64,000 nt of DNA, taken from positions 682,001-746,000 of the forward strand of contig NZ_CP015882.1 in NCBI RefSeq assembly GCF_000697965.2, read 5' to 3'. A program made the position numbers and the translations under genes. How positions within the stretch are numbered: the stretch's first letter is position 1; each line of letters starts with the position of its first letter. Under the pieces are notes generated by a model. The model worked only from the letters and a program-made list of their open reading frames with translations, ran no database searches and was not told the DNA's origin. The stretch comes from Ensifer adhaerens (GTDB lineage Bacteria; Pseudomonadota; Alphaproteobacteria; Rhizobiales; Rhizobiaceae). Of the stretch, positions 51,390 through 60,679 are shown piece by piece.

Positions 51390-54006
51390 CCGCGCGACAA
51401 TCACGCGCCATGCAAAACAACGACCCAGGGGAGCATCAACTGGCCGGCTTCAGATCGGAATGGTGGCCGGAATGAAATCGGAATAGGTGGCCGGCTTCGT
51501 TTCGGAATCAGCGGCCGACTTCACCGGAATACGCACCAGACCTGCGCCGATCGAAGCCTTCAGGCGCAATACCTCATCCCAGTGCTGCTCGATGACATCC
51601 ATATTGACAGTTCCCGCGATCAGCGCGTCAAGCGGGGCGTAAGCCGGATCTGGATCGATGACGAACAGCCTGCGATTGCCGAGATTGCGGATCCGCGGAA
51701 TGAGCCTGTAGCCGTAGGCATGGAACATCGAAAACGTCGTTTCGGTCGCGCCGGCGGTGTCTGTGGCGTGCTCATGGATTTCGATGGAGCTTTCGTTGTG
51801 AAGGAGCCCATCGAGCACGTAGGGCGCCTCGCTCTCGGATGCCTGGATCATGCGGGAGAAGAAGGAGGCGAAGCGGTTGGACAGGAAGCCATAGAGCGAG
51901 GCGCCGGGCCGCTTGCCATATTTTGCATTGTAATCGAGGCTGGCTTCGCCGCGGCCGCCGGCCGGAAAGAACTGACCGTCCGAGGAGGAGATATGGCCAT
52001 CGCCCCAGATCGCGGCAAAGGGATGGACTTGCTGCGCATCGACCAGAACGGCGGTCGCCGTGGCATACGTTTCCGAGCGCACATGCCGGTCCACCATCAG
52101 CATCATCTGATGGATGGTGACACCACGCGAGCTTTCGGCCATGCGCTCAGCGCCTGCATTGGTCGCGTCGGCAAGGATCGCGGCCATCAGCGCCGCCTCA
52201 TCGCTCGCCGTCTCACCGGTGCGATAATGGGTGAAGCTGTCGAGAAATCTGGTCCAGCTGTGAACTTCGGCGAGCAGGCTGGTGATCCTGATCCGTGGAA
52301 CAAGGATATAAAGACGCCGGCTGAGCGCCACGACCCTATCGCGCTCCTCCTCGCGAATAGCCGAGATCGACAGACCCTTGTCGGAAATCACCGCATCCGG
52401 AATGGCGTTGGACGCAGCCGCTTGAGCCAGGGCTTTCAGTTTGGCGTCAAGCGTGGCAGTGCGTTCGGCCCGCCAGGCCGCGAAGCTGTCCGGGATGGCA
52501 AGCCCCAGCCTTTTTTCCGCGCGCATCAGGGCGAAGGTCGCGCGTGGCAACAGATAATCTTCGAAACTTCGCCATGCCCGGCTGCCATCGACCCAGATGT
52601 CGCCGGCCCGCAGACGATCCCGCAGGTGGACCAGCACCGCCACTTCCCAGGCGCGGAAGTCGATCTCGCCGCCGCCGGACCGGACACGTCGTCGCCATTT
52701 GCGGGTCAGGAAGGCAAGCGGCACGTGGGCGGGCAGCTTTCGTCCGCGGTAGAGCGCGCGCAGATAATCCACTGCGGCCAGAAGCGGTTCGTCGGGACGG
52801 AAGGACCGGAAACAAAACGTGTCGAACAGGAGCCGCGCCAGCTTGCGCATCGACTTGTGCCGCTCCACCAGTTCGTCGAATTCGTCACTGCGATCAGGAC
52901 GAACAACAGATGTGGCTGCCGCCATACTGGCCAACAGTCCTTCCCAGCCGATGCTGGATGCGATTGCGGAGGCAAAATCAGCGTTGCTCCCGCGTGCCGT
53001 CACAAGCGCCTCACCGAGCTGAAGATGATTGAGCGCCACACCGGCAAGGATCTCCGCTTCTTTCAGCCGGCGTTCTTTGCGGCTGACCTCGGCTTTGCGG
53101 CGGGCGCTGCCAATCAGTTTGCAGAACATGTCGACCGCAAGATCGGTGATCGACGCCTGCTTCTCGATGACGAAGGCGGTCAACGTGGCATAGCGACGCT
53201 CGACTGTCAGTCGCCGTATCTCACGCGCATGCAGGATGCGGGCTTCCCGGGCGATGATGCCATAGCGGTTGGCATGGATCGTCTTGCGCCTTTCATCCGG
53301 AATGGCGGCGGGACGCAAAACCTCAAGGCGGGCGATCAAACCCTTGAGGTTCTTCAGCTTCGCCCCTTCGGGCGCTTCCGCGATCCAGCCGAGGTGGCTT
53401 CGGTCTCCAATCCGGTTAGCGACAAGCTGGTCAAGGACCTCAACGGAGGGCTGGCCCAAACCCCGGATCAACTCTCGATAAGCATGCCTGCGCGCCGCTG
53501 CCCGACCGGCCATCGCCAGGCGTATCAGCAGTTCGGGACCAGGAACGAGGAGCTTCCCGTCCTTCAGCGCCTCGATAACCGCCTGTGCGATCGGCATACC
53601 CTTCTCGGTAGCGGCCGCCTCGCGTGCGGCCGCGGTGATCAGACTACGGTAATCGCTCGCCCGGACAGCACGCAGCCCAAGAGCGGCAACGATCTCGCGC
53701 GCATGTTCCCGGCGTGTTTCCTCACGTTGTGCATAGAGGCCAAAAACGGCAGGCTCGATGCCGAGCTGATCGGCGACAACCGAGATAATTGCCTGAGGCG
53801 GCCCGCAGAGGCCGCCCCAGATCCCGGACCAACGCAAGCTGGATCGCAAAGCCCAATCGGTTGTGCGAACGGCGATGCCCCTTGGCGAAGGCAATATCCT
53901 CAACCGAGAGCGCATAGCGCGCCAACGCTTCTTCATAAGCTTCGGGTGGCTCGAACAGAATGGCACGCGACTGCGCGTCGAGGAAGGACATCGATCGTGC
54001 CTGCCC

Positions 54007-54612
54007 TCAAAGTGAGGTGTCGGGCGCGACTTTCTTCCCGGGCCCGGTCCATCCAATCCGCCTCAGTGTGTCGATCAGCGTGGAGCGCGGCACCTTGAAA
54101 GTCCGGCAAACGGACGCCTTGCTGGCGCCGCCTTCCAGAGCCGCAAGAATCTGTTCGACCTTTTCGGCGTCGATTGCCGGTGGCCTGCCGCCCTTGCGAC
54201 CGCGTCGGCGCGCCGCGGCCAGGCCCGCATTGACCCGCTCCGTGATCAGCGCTCTTTCGTATTCGGCAAGCGAGCCAAACAGGTTGAACAAAAATGAGCC
54301 ATGCGAGTTCGTCGTATCCATTGCCTCGGTGAGAGACCGGAAGGCGATACCGCGCGCCTTCAGTTCCTCGACAATCCGGATCAGATGCGAAAGCGAGCGC
54401 CCCAGCCGGTCGAGTTTCCATACGACCAGAACATCGCCCCTGCGCAGTTCCTCCAGACAGGCCTTCAGGCCGGGTCGATCGTCGCGCGCACCAGACGCGC
54501 GATCCTGATGCAGATGGCGTTCATCCACGCCAGCCGCAAGCAGCGCGTCACGCTGCAGAGCGACCGACTGGCGCTCGTCACAACTGGATACCCGCATGTA
54601 ACCGATAAGCAT
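54007..54612 (-). CDS. tnpR: Serine resolvase/invertase of the Tn3 element
   Basis: 201 residues. Resolvase catalytic domain: MLIGYMRVSSCDERQSVALQ with the nucleophilic Ser in RVSS, LVVWKLDRLGRSLSHLIRIV, GSLAEYERALITERVNAGL, then a C-terminal HTH (DAEKVEQILAALEGGASKAS, CRTFKVPRSTLIDTLRRIGW). It resolves cointegrates at a res site, probably in the ~150 bp between its start and the right end. It lies 15 bp upstream of tnpA in the same direction. ATG 54612; upstream residues of the open frame are not resolvase. Confidence 0.92.
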   Translation of the reverse strand: MLIGYMRVSSCDERQSVALQRDALLAAGVDERHLHQDRASGARDDRPGLKACLEELRRGDVLVVWKLDRLGRSLSHLIRIVEELKARGIAFRSLTEAMDTTNSHGSFLFNLFGSLAEYERALITERVNAGLAAARRRGRKGGRPPAIDAEKVEQILAALEGGASKASVCRTFKVPRSTLIDTLRRIGWTGPGKKVAPDTSL

Positions 54613-54759
54613 GTACGACAAACCCCAAATCTGAATTTGCCGTACAATGTCACATACCGACAGGGTTTGTCGCGCAGAAAACCGCCGTCTTTTTGAGATC
54701 ACCTTGAGCCTTGAGGGCGCTACGCGGAAATCACCTGTTTCCCGTCACCATCAAATCCC

Positions 54760-54794
54760 CTTAGCGAGTATTGTTGCAGAGTTCCACGGGCTCC
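54760..54794 (-). repeat. Diverged terminal inverted repeat of the Tn3 element (right)
   Basis: Reverse strand starts GGAGCCCGTGGAACTCTGCA and ends CTCGCTAAG. It aligns to the left end with three gaps and several mismatches, so the outer boundary is approximate. Confidence 0.5.
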
Positions 54795-54825
54795 AGATAG
54801 TCGCGGTTCAAGCGGCCGCTCGCCG

Positions 54826-55629
54826 TCACTTCGGGAACAAGAACGTTACAGCCGCTCTGAAACCCCATCCTTCTGGACCGTGCTCGGGTGCTTGTGCCCA
54901 GTACCGCGCACCCGCTGTGAAGCTCACGGGCTGCTCACCGAATTTCACCAGCTTTGACACCTGAAAATTGACCGGAACCGACCACTCGTCCTGCATCCAG
55001 TCGTATGAGCTTTCAGTGTTCAGCGAAAAAGTCCATGCATCGGGTGTCGTATAGGAAACGAATGGCTGCAGAAACGTCGAACTGACATCCTGCCGGTCGC
55101 TTTGGCCGGCGAAAGACCAGATATGGTTGGCCAGTATCCCGTATGTCCAGGGTCCGTCCTGTTTCAAGGCGACAGCCGTGGGGCCAGCTCCCCATTTTCC
55201 ACTCCCAAGCAGTTCATCGGTCGCTGTTGGGATCAGGAAGACCGGCCCAGCGCCCCAGATGATCCCGCCTGGTCCAGGTTGCTTGGGGGAAACGAAAAGG
55301 CTCTGGGTGATATCGCCGAGACCGAACTGGTGCCCGGATTGCCCAGCTATGTCATTTTGCGAGATCACGGGCATGATTGTGCGCGAGATGATGTTCCAGT
55401 CTTCGTTTAGCGAGATTGGGATGACTGGTTGGATGTTGAGGACTTCGCGGTTGCCGTCCTCCGGGCCGTAACCGCGGTCATAGTTGAACTGAAAGGGCAC
55501 GCTGATGAGCGAAGCAATCGGATTGCTGAGCTTCTTGGCGAGGTCCGCGCCGGACTCTTGAGCAACGGCTGACCCAACGCTGGCCATGAAAGATACTGCC
55601 AAACAAATCATTCTGTGGTGCGGCTTCAT
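54826..55629 (-). CDS. Outer-membrane beta-barrel protein (transporter/neuromedin U-like family)
   Basis: 267 residues: signal peptide (MKPHHRMICLAVSFMASVGSAVAQ) and a barrel-like mature part with repeated aromatic strands (NPIASLISVPFQFNYDRGYG, QPVIPISLNEDWNIISRTIM, GTNG-like turns, LQPFVSYTTPDAWTFSLNTE, GWGFRAAVTFLFPK with a near-terminal Phe). Relatives are annotated 'transporter' or 'neuromedin U' without proven function. ATG 55629 has GAGG at 7 nt. Its 3' end lies 32 bp from the transposon end, so it was not cut by the insertion. Confidence 0.8.
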   Translation of the reverse strand: MKPHHRMICLAVSFMASVGSAVAQESGADLAKKLSNPIASLISVPFQFNYDRGYGPEDGNREVLNIQPVIPISLNEDWNIISRTIMPVISQNDIAGQSGHQFGLGDITQSLFVSPKQPGPGGIIWGAGPVFLIPTATDELLGSGKWGAGPTAVALKQDGPWTYGILANHIWSFAGQSDRQDVSSTFLQPFVSYTTPDAWTFSLNTESSYDWMQDEWSVPVNFQVSKLVKFGEQPVSFTAGARYWAQAPEHGPEGWGFRAAVTFLFPK

Positions 55630-55786
55630 TTTGTGACCTCGGCCCCTGGATTCGAAGTTTTTCTGTGCTGCTTTGCCTCAAGACGGCAGTGGTGCAGCTC
55701 GCGTAACGGCACAGTCAGCGGACCACGATCGGTCCGCTCGTTGTCTATAAACATCCGCGGAACGTCGCGAACAGCCCATGAGCATC

Positions 55787-56578
55787 CTAAAACCGTACCA
55801 CCAGGCCGAGGATGGGCCCCTGCTGAACGGTGTCGAACACGAACCCGTCGTCGCTGTAGTCCACACCGAGGGCGCGGTAACCGGCAACCGCCGAAATCGT
55901 GTCGCTGAACCGGTAGCCGATCGTCGCCGCGACATCCCAGTCGAGATCGGCGCCACCTGCCCCAATGAACCCCCACCCCGTCAGATAGATTTCGGGAGTG
56001 AGCGAATAGGTGCCGCGAAGGCCGGCCAAACCGTCCACCCAGGTTTCACCATCGCTTCTGGAGCGCCCATCGAGAATGCCACCGCTGAAGGAAAGCTCGC
56101 TTTCGACGGACCACACGCGCAGGCCGCCGACGATTTCGAGCCGCGCGGTGCTGGTTTCGAAAACGGAGTACCCTGCACCGAGCATCCCGGCAAAAGTCTC
56201 GGATCTGAGCTCGACGTCTGTGGCAAGAATGCCTCTTGGCGTGCCAGCCTGCCCCGAAATCTTGGTGTACATGACATCGCCGAAGATGCTGTAAGGTCCA
56301 TTACGGGCCTCGCCCATCGCCATGGCGCCGAAATCGAGGTGATCGAAGATGTCGCTGAAACTGGCGTCGACGTCCACCGCAGGCAATCCGAATTGCCCAA
56401 GTTCGCCCGACAATCCAGCTGCCCAGAAATAGGGTGCAAAAGAAAAGGTCCAGCCGCCCTCTGTAGTCGTCTGCTGAACCTCCGTCGTCATCGGCGAATA
56501 GACGTCCGCAGCCATCGCCCCGCTGCTAGCGAGACAAGCTCCGATCGCCGCCAGAGCACGAACCAAGTATAATTTCAT
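55787..56578 (-). CDS. Outer-membrane beta-barrel protein
   Basis: 263 residues: signal peptide (LVRALAAIGACLASSGAMAA), then barrel strands (WTFSFAPYFWAAGLSGELGQ, SIFGDVMYTKISGQAG, FAGMLGAGYSVFETSTARLE, VAATIGYRFSDTISAVAGYR) and terminal VVRF. The DVDASFSDIFDHLDFGAM block recurs in a family of alphaproteobacterial outer-membrane proteins of unknown role. ATG 56578 follows GGGGGA; the open frame to 56662 adds only residues ahead of the signal peptide. Confidence 0.8.
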   Translation of the reverse strand: MKLYLVRALAAIGACLASSGAMAADVYSPMTTEVQQTTTEGGWTFSFAPYFWAAGLSGELGQFGLPAVDVDASFSDIFDHLDFGAMAMGEARNGPYSIFGDVMYTKISGQAGTPRGILATDVELRSETFAGMLGAGYSVFETSTARLEIVGGLRVWSVESELSFSGGILDGRSRSDGETWVDGLAGLRGTYSLTPEIYLTGWGFIGAGGADLDWDVAATIGYRFSDTISAVAGYRALGVDYSDDGFVFDTVQQGPILGLVVRF

Positions 56579-56689
56579 GCTATCCCCCATTGGTGGTCGC
56601 TGATGCGACCGAGATCGATCCGCGTCCCGAGCAGACATCGATGAAGATCGCAGTTTGGCCAAATGCTATTTGCGTTAAGGTCTTGCGCG

Positions 56690-58003
56690 CTACTGGCTAC
56701 AATTCTCGCTCCTAACCCGATTATTCTTCCCGCAAACGCTGTTGGTCGTGGTCGTTCCACTGGATGGCCCGACAAGCATCTCGACATGCTGAGCGTAGTT
56801 TTGCCTTGTGTTCTGATCGACGATCGCGGCCGGAGCGGAAACAACCAGGCCCGCGGCGGTTCCAACCGTTTGCGCGGCTCCCGCGGTCGCTGCCACGATG
56901 TGGTCGCCAAGTCCCAGGCGACTGTCGGTTAAGGTCTGTCCGCTCGACAGACGAGTACCGATCAGTTGTACGATCTCCGGCGACTCCGCAAACTTGGTGT
57001 GGTGCAGATTGTCGCCCGCTTTGATCTTGGTGAGATCGATGACCGAGATTTCGTTCACTGCCAGTTCCTCCTTGTAGGGAGACTGCTCCGGATCAATGGC
57101 GCCCAATCGGGAAACATTGCCCCAGACACGTCGAGAAACTGCGAGGGCGCGATCATCACGGGACACGAAAAGTGTAAAGCGCGGACGTTGTTTGCCCATA
57201 TCGGCGATCTGCGAGCTGAAAACGTTGACGTCGACGTCCGGCGCCGCCAACATGACATTCTTGAACTTGCCCGGAAGTCCGTCATTGCGGATGGCCATCT
57301 GGCGCAGGGATTCGAGTGCAAGCCAGTTACCCATCGAATGCGCGAGGATCGAGACCTCCTTCACCTCCGGATCGCGCGCCAGATACTGGAACAAGTTTTC
57401 CACGGCATTGCGCGTATAGTTCGTGCTTTCGCGATCGTAGCCATAGGCCAGAAGGCTGCCGCGAGACGGCCACGTTGCGAGCACCGGCACACTCCGGGCA
57501 CCTGAATCGTGGACGATCTGCGCGAAGCGGAAGACTGCATCCTCAAAATGATTGTTGAACCCGTGGATGAAGACAAGGACGCTACCATCCGGGCTCTTTC
57601 GCACTTTCGTGTTCAACCAATTTTCGGCCGTCGCTCGGTCGATTTCCTCAGCTTTCAGCGTTGCGAAGTCCGTCTTCGGGTTGGGCGGAAGTTTGCGTGG
57701 CCAGGCGACTTCGCCCGCCTTACGGGCAGCGTCAGGCGGGATCGACACCGTAATGTCCGCAAAGGTCGGACTAGGCGCGCGCTCGCCGCTAAACATTTCG
57801 CCTCGCTTTGTGGCTCGACCCCGCGTCGTCGCGATCAACATCTCAACCTGGCTGGCCGACGAGACGGCTGCGACTGGCTCGAGGACGCCTGTCGGCCTGC
57901 TTGCACAAGCAGAGAGCAGAGTGACGCTTAGGCCAACGACCAAGGATAAATACGGTCTTGATTTCGCGCCACCGTTGGCGTCCAGGGGTAGGTAGCGCGT
58001 CAA
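56690..58003 (-). CDS. DUF900 alpha/beta hydrolase lipoprotein
   Basis: 437 residues. Lipobox LLSAC at residues 29-33 indicates a lipid-anchored envelope protein. DUF900 core: VLVFIHGFNNHFEDAVFRFA, VLATWPSRGSLLAYGYDRES, nucleophile Ser in SILAHSMGNWLALESLRQMA, APDVDVNVF, and His in NLHHTKFAES. Probably a serine hydrolase; substrate unknown. Start TTG 58003 with AGGAG at 7 nt. The hydrophobic tail (TVGTAAGLVVSAPAAIVD) may interact with membrane. Confidence 0.88.
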   Translation of the reverse strand: MTRYLPLDANGGAKSRPYLSLVVGLSVTLLSACASRPTGVLEPVAAVSSASQVEMLIATTRGRATKRGEMFSGERAPSPTFADITVSIPPDAARKAGEVAWPRKLPPNPKTDFATLKAEEIDRATAENWLNTKVRKSPDGSVLVFIHGFNNHFEDAVFRFAQIVHDSGARSVPVLATWPSRGSLLAYGYDRESTNYTRNAVENLFQYLARDPEVKEVSILAHSMGNWLALESLRQMAIRNDGLPGKFKNVMLAAPDVDVNVFSSQIADMGKQRPRFTLFVSRDDRALAVSRRVWGNVSRLGAIDPEQSPYKEELAVNEISVIDLTKIKAGDNLHHTKFAESPEIVQLIGTRLSSGQTLTDSRLGLGDHIVAATAGAAQTVGTAAGLVVSAPAAIVDQNTRQNYAQHVEMLVGPSSGTTTTNSVCGKNNRVRSENCSQ

Positions 58004-58379
58004 CTATTCACTCCTGTTCGACAAGAACTGCACTTCAGCCGTTGGAACAACGACAGGGCTTTCAACTGGAGGGCTAAAAGATCTAATCGTGGTTGTTTAT
58101 ACTTCGCGATCGAACAAGGGGGGGGAAGCGTCTATCTACATTTCGTTCGTTATTCGACTACAGCGTTACAATAGGCCTCAGATCGCCGCTTGCCATTTCA
58201 TGCCAAAACTACTTCAGAAGCCGCCAATTTCCAACTTGGTGGACAGCCGACCGGGTTCGTCAAATCCAGTCGCCGTGTTGCGCCGCCGGTGCAAATGCCG
58301 GCCGGCGGCAACCGTCCTCGGTCATGATGACCACAAGAAGCAGAGGCGCCAACCAAGCATCAGCACAGTCGGGGGAGAA
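58004..58379. other. Intergenic stretch with a repeat also found near 62120
   Basis: 376 bp. No gene with SD. The segment 58159-58207 matches 62120-62167, and about 25 bp near 58285-58310 match the middle of the DUF2721 coding sequence on the same strand (AGICTGGA), so a remnant of a second DUF2721 locus is possible. Confidence 0.45.
58159..58207. repeat. Imperfect ~49-bp repeat (partner at 62120-62167)
   Basis: Both copies start TACAGCGTTACA and share CGCTTGCCATTT then ATGCCAA, with a variable centre. Confidence 0.65.
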
Positions 58380-59813
58380 CTATTCGGCCACAATGATGCC
58401 GGGCGGCTGCCACGTCCCTTCGCCGACCGGCAATATAGAAGGCGCTTCCGTCTTCGGCCAGTACAGGCGCATCACGAGATAGATTGTGCCATTCGGCGCA
58501 GGCAGCCAATTGGATTCCTTGTCCGCGCCAGGGCTGTCTTTCTGAATATAGAGGGTGAGCGAACCATCCTCGTTCTTCTTCATGCCTGGCAACATCGGTG
58601 AGTTGATGAGGTAGCGATTGATCGGATTCTCGATCAGGAGCTGGCTCTTGCCGTCGTACATCGTCACCGACCAGAAAGAGTTCACCGGCGGGAGTTGTCC
58701 GGCGGGAAAAGTGATCTTGTAGTTATGCTTGCTGGCGTCGAGTGTTTCACCTTTCGCATCTGTGCGGGTGAAGGGACACATGGCTTCCACGGCGTCGTTC
58801 CCATAGAGCCCTGCCTTGGCCGCGGCGGCACGCTTCAGCCAATCTCCCTTGTAAAAGTTGCGATCGCCAAAGAACGAACCGACGCTCCAGCCGTTGATCA
58901 CCTTGTTTCCGCTGGCCGCGAACTTCGTGACTTTGTCATCACCACGTTTCATACCAAGGCCGATTTCTAGTTTGTGAGCGATCGGAAGCTCCTTGAAATC
59001 GAATGATTTACCCGGGCCCACACCGATACGTGCGAGCTTGGCGCGAATGGCCTTGTCCTCTTCCGTGGGCGGCACGAATTCGAGGGCGGCATCGAGATAG
59101 TCGAAGAAGTTGTCTTTGATGCCCTGCGTTGTGGCTGGCAAGAAGTCGATCTTCTGGGCGGCGGGCGGTGTGGGTTGCTTTAAGAAGGCCGAGAGCGGCT
59201 GCACGTTGTAGCCGGCCTGCACCTTTTCCACGTTCGGCAGATCTTCAACGTTGATCAGCTGGGTTCGAAAGTTGGCGAACACGAACGGCGTGGTTGACGA
59301 GAAGACTTGTTTGATGCCGGCAGGCTCCTCGCCTTTCCAGTCAGGTCCAACAACCAGATAGGAACCCGGAACGTTTCCCGTAGCGCGGCTACCGATATAG
59401 CCGAAGTTATAGGTGTTACCGTCTATCAACTGCACCGAATAATAGCGCTCCTTCTCCACCGCCGGCACGGTGATCACCATCGGCTCGGCACGCAAATCCA
59501 GCCACAGAATGGAGTACGGCGTGTCGCTGTTCGGCGTAATGATTGCCGTGTCCGCCGGGGTGGCGACGTGGTGCATGTTGTCGATCTTATTGAATGGCGC
59601 CTTGAACTGGCTGGACTTCGGATCGACGGCGAACTCGTGCATGACCGCGTAATTCATCACGAGCGGCAGGCCGTAGATGAAGCCTTCCTCGGCGATGTCC
59701 TTGGCCTCGACAAGGCCGGGGTAGCTCTGTGCCATCAGCAGGCTTGGCCTCGCAAGCGCGGCGCCAGCGGCGATTACCGCGGTGGATCGAAGTAGATCTC
59801 GCTTCGTCAACAT
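58380..59813 (-). CDS. DUF1254/DUF1214 exported protein
   Basis: 477 residues. The N-terminus (KRDLLRSTAVIAAGAALARP) is a signal peptide, possibly Tat-like. DUF1254 part: EEGFIYGLPLVMNYAVMHEF, ITPNSDTPYSILWLDLRAEP, PAVEKERYYSVQLIDGNTYN, FGYIGSRATG. DUF1214 part: NSFWSVTMYDGKSQLLIENP, then DGSLTLYIQKDSPG and NWLPAPNGTIYLVMRLYWPK. Widespread in proteobacteria, function unknown. ATG 59813. A perfect 17-bp palindrome lies 19 bp upstream. Confidence 0.92.
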   Translation of the reverse strand: MLTKRDLLRSTAVIAAGAALARPSLLMAQSYPGLVEAKDIAEEGFIYGLPLVMNYAVMHEFAVDPKSSQFKAPFNKIDNMHHVATPADTAIITPNSDTPYSILWLDLRAEPMVITVPAVEKERYYSVQLIDGNTYNFGYIGSRATGNVPGSYLVVGPDWKGEEPAGIKQVFSSTTPFVFANFRTQLINVEDLPNVEKVQAGYNVQPLSAFLKQPTPPAAQKIDFLPATTQGIKDNFFDYLDAALEFVPPTEEDKAIRAKLARIGVGPGKSFDFKELPIAHKLEIGLGMKRGDDKVTKFAASGNKVINGWSVGSFFGDRNFYKGDWLKRAAAAKAGLYGNDAVEAMCPFTRTDAKGETLDASKHNYKITFPAGQLPPVNSFWSVTMYDGKSQLLIENPINRYLINSPMLPGMKKNEDGSLTLYIQKDSPGADKESNWLPAPNGTIYLVMRLYWPKTEAPSILPVGEGTWQPPGIIVAE

Positions 59814-59831
59814 TTGCCGTATCCTATATTG

Positions 59832-59848
59832 TTCGATAAGTTATCGAA
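59832..59848. promoter_or_regulatory. 17-bp perfect inverted repeat, candidate operator
   Basis: TTCGATAAGTTATCGAA: two 8-bp arms around one base, immediately upstream of the DUF1254 gene. Size fits a TetR/MarR-type or similar dimeric repressor site (inference). Confidence 0.5.
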
Positions 59849-60029
59849 ACGACGCGAACTGCAGGACAGTTCTGGAACCCTGGACGCAATTGTCCGGTTT
59901 TGCGGCGACACTCATAACCCGCCTGTACCAAACTGCGGCCAACAAAAAGGGGCGGCTTCGCGTATCCCGGTAGGCGGCGGGCCTTTAGGTTCCCCCCTGC
60001 GCCGTTGGCTCGCCGTCCCACCAGTGACG

Positions 60030-60389
60030 TCAAAGTCTCTTGAAGATTTCGTCCTTACAGACCAGACCGCCCATCACGCAGCCGCTCACCTTGATGTCGC
60101 TGCCTGCGATCTCGGCCTTGCCGGTATACTCCTTGCCGCCGTTGGTGAAGTCGATCAGCTTGCCGGAATACTTTCCGTTGCCAGTGGACGCGAAAGCGGC
60201 GAACTGCTTGCCGTTGAACGCGCCGCTCGTGTAGGTCATGCAGAAGCCAGCTCCGCAAGCTGCCACCTTTGCCGTTGCGCCCGTCTTCGGGGTTCTAAAA
60301 TCGCCTTCGATCGGGTCGGCATGGGCCGCTCCGGTCGTCAGCAGCATGACGGCGGTCGCCATCATCATTCTGCGAATAACAATCTTCAT
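60030..60389 (-). CDS. DUF2147 exported protein
   Basis: 119 residues: signal peptide (MMMATAVMLLTTGAAHA) and a lipocalin-like DUF2147 core (DPIEGDFRTPKTGATAKVAA, SGAFNGKQFAAFASTGNGKY, SGKLIDFTNGGKEYTGKAEI, SDIKVSGCVMGGLVCKDEIF). Two Cys near the C-terminus and two in CGAGFC. Periplasmic, function unknown. ATG 60389 has GGAG at 6 nt. Confidence 0.88.
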   Translation of the reverse strand: MKIVIRRMMMATAVMLLTTGAAHADPIEGDFRTPKTGATAKVAACGAGFCMTYTSGAFNGKQFAAFASTGNGKYSGKLIDFTNGGKEYTGKAEIAGSDIKVSGCVMGGLVCKDEIFKRL

Positions 60390-60679
60390 GACAAACTCCA
60401 ATGTCTTCGGCCAGCAGTGGCCATTGGTTCATTCACAGGTAGCCTCATCCTGCACATGTAAACATTGACTGCGTATCGACACTCTTTGGAAGAGCTTATC
60501 CGGTGGAAGCCCGTGGGATCGTCGGCGCGTCATGCGAGCTATCGGTCCACAGTGCCTGCGTTTTCTTCGGCGAAAGCGCAGCCCGGTCGTTTGTCACTCG
60601 GTAGGGTGGCCAGCCGTCCCTGATTACTCGTTCTAGTCGCCGGACATTAAACTAGTCGTCTCCCGGCCGGAGGGTAGCG

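Larger units (their letters stand above)
48928..51535 (+). mobile_element. IS21-family insertion sequence, apparently complete
   Basis: 2608 bp with istA and istB in tandem. Ends start TGCGGATTCC (left) and TGCGTATTCC (right, reverse strand). CCAGACC is present directly outside both ends (48921-48927 and 51536-51542), a 7-bp target duplication, and joining across it restores the Tn3 transposase reading (AGLV then PPSVILKK). The size, gene order and multiple terminal repeats are typical of IS21. Confidence 0.9.
48418..53991 (-). pseudogene. tnpA: Tn3-family transposase, frameshifted and split by IS21
   Basis: Starts at ATG 53991 (MSFLDAQSRAILFEPPEAYE, SHNRLGFAIQLALVRDLGRP). At about 53795 the frame shifts by one base: the open frame reads LRAASGNYLGC*-type sequence while PPQAIISVVADQLGIEPAVF continues in the next frame. 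The body (about 800 residues with SDGQFFPAGGRGEASLDYN and YGFLSNRFASFFSRM of the DDE core) runs to the IS21 insertion at 51535 and resumes from 48920 as PPSVILKKLAASPRQNRLNQ to the stop at 48418. Without the IS the gene is 2959 bp, one base over a multiple of three, which agrees with a single extra base. Typical TnpA is about 990 residues. Confidence 0.9.
48385..54794 (-). mobile_element. Tn3-family transposon (tnpA-tnpR), interrupted by an IS21-family element
   Basis: One 38-bp end (48385-48422) starts GGGG and ends TTAAG, the classic Tn3 end length and form, and contains the tnpA stop. The other end (54760-54794 on the opposite strand) shares CCGTGG, CTCTGCAA and CGCTAAG-like ends but has several mismatches and gaps. 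The 5-bp flanks do not match, so no target duplication is visible. Cargo: none besides the IS. Transposase and serine resolvase are in the same orientation. Confidence 0.75.

Noticed and set aside
51582..54098. 838-codon plus-strand open frame
   Set aside because: Shadow of the Tn3 transposase on the opposite strand; no Shine-Dalgarno sequence and a translation unlike any protein family.
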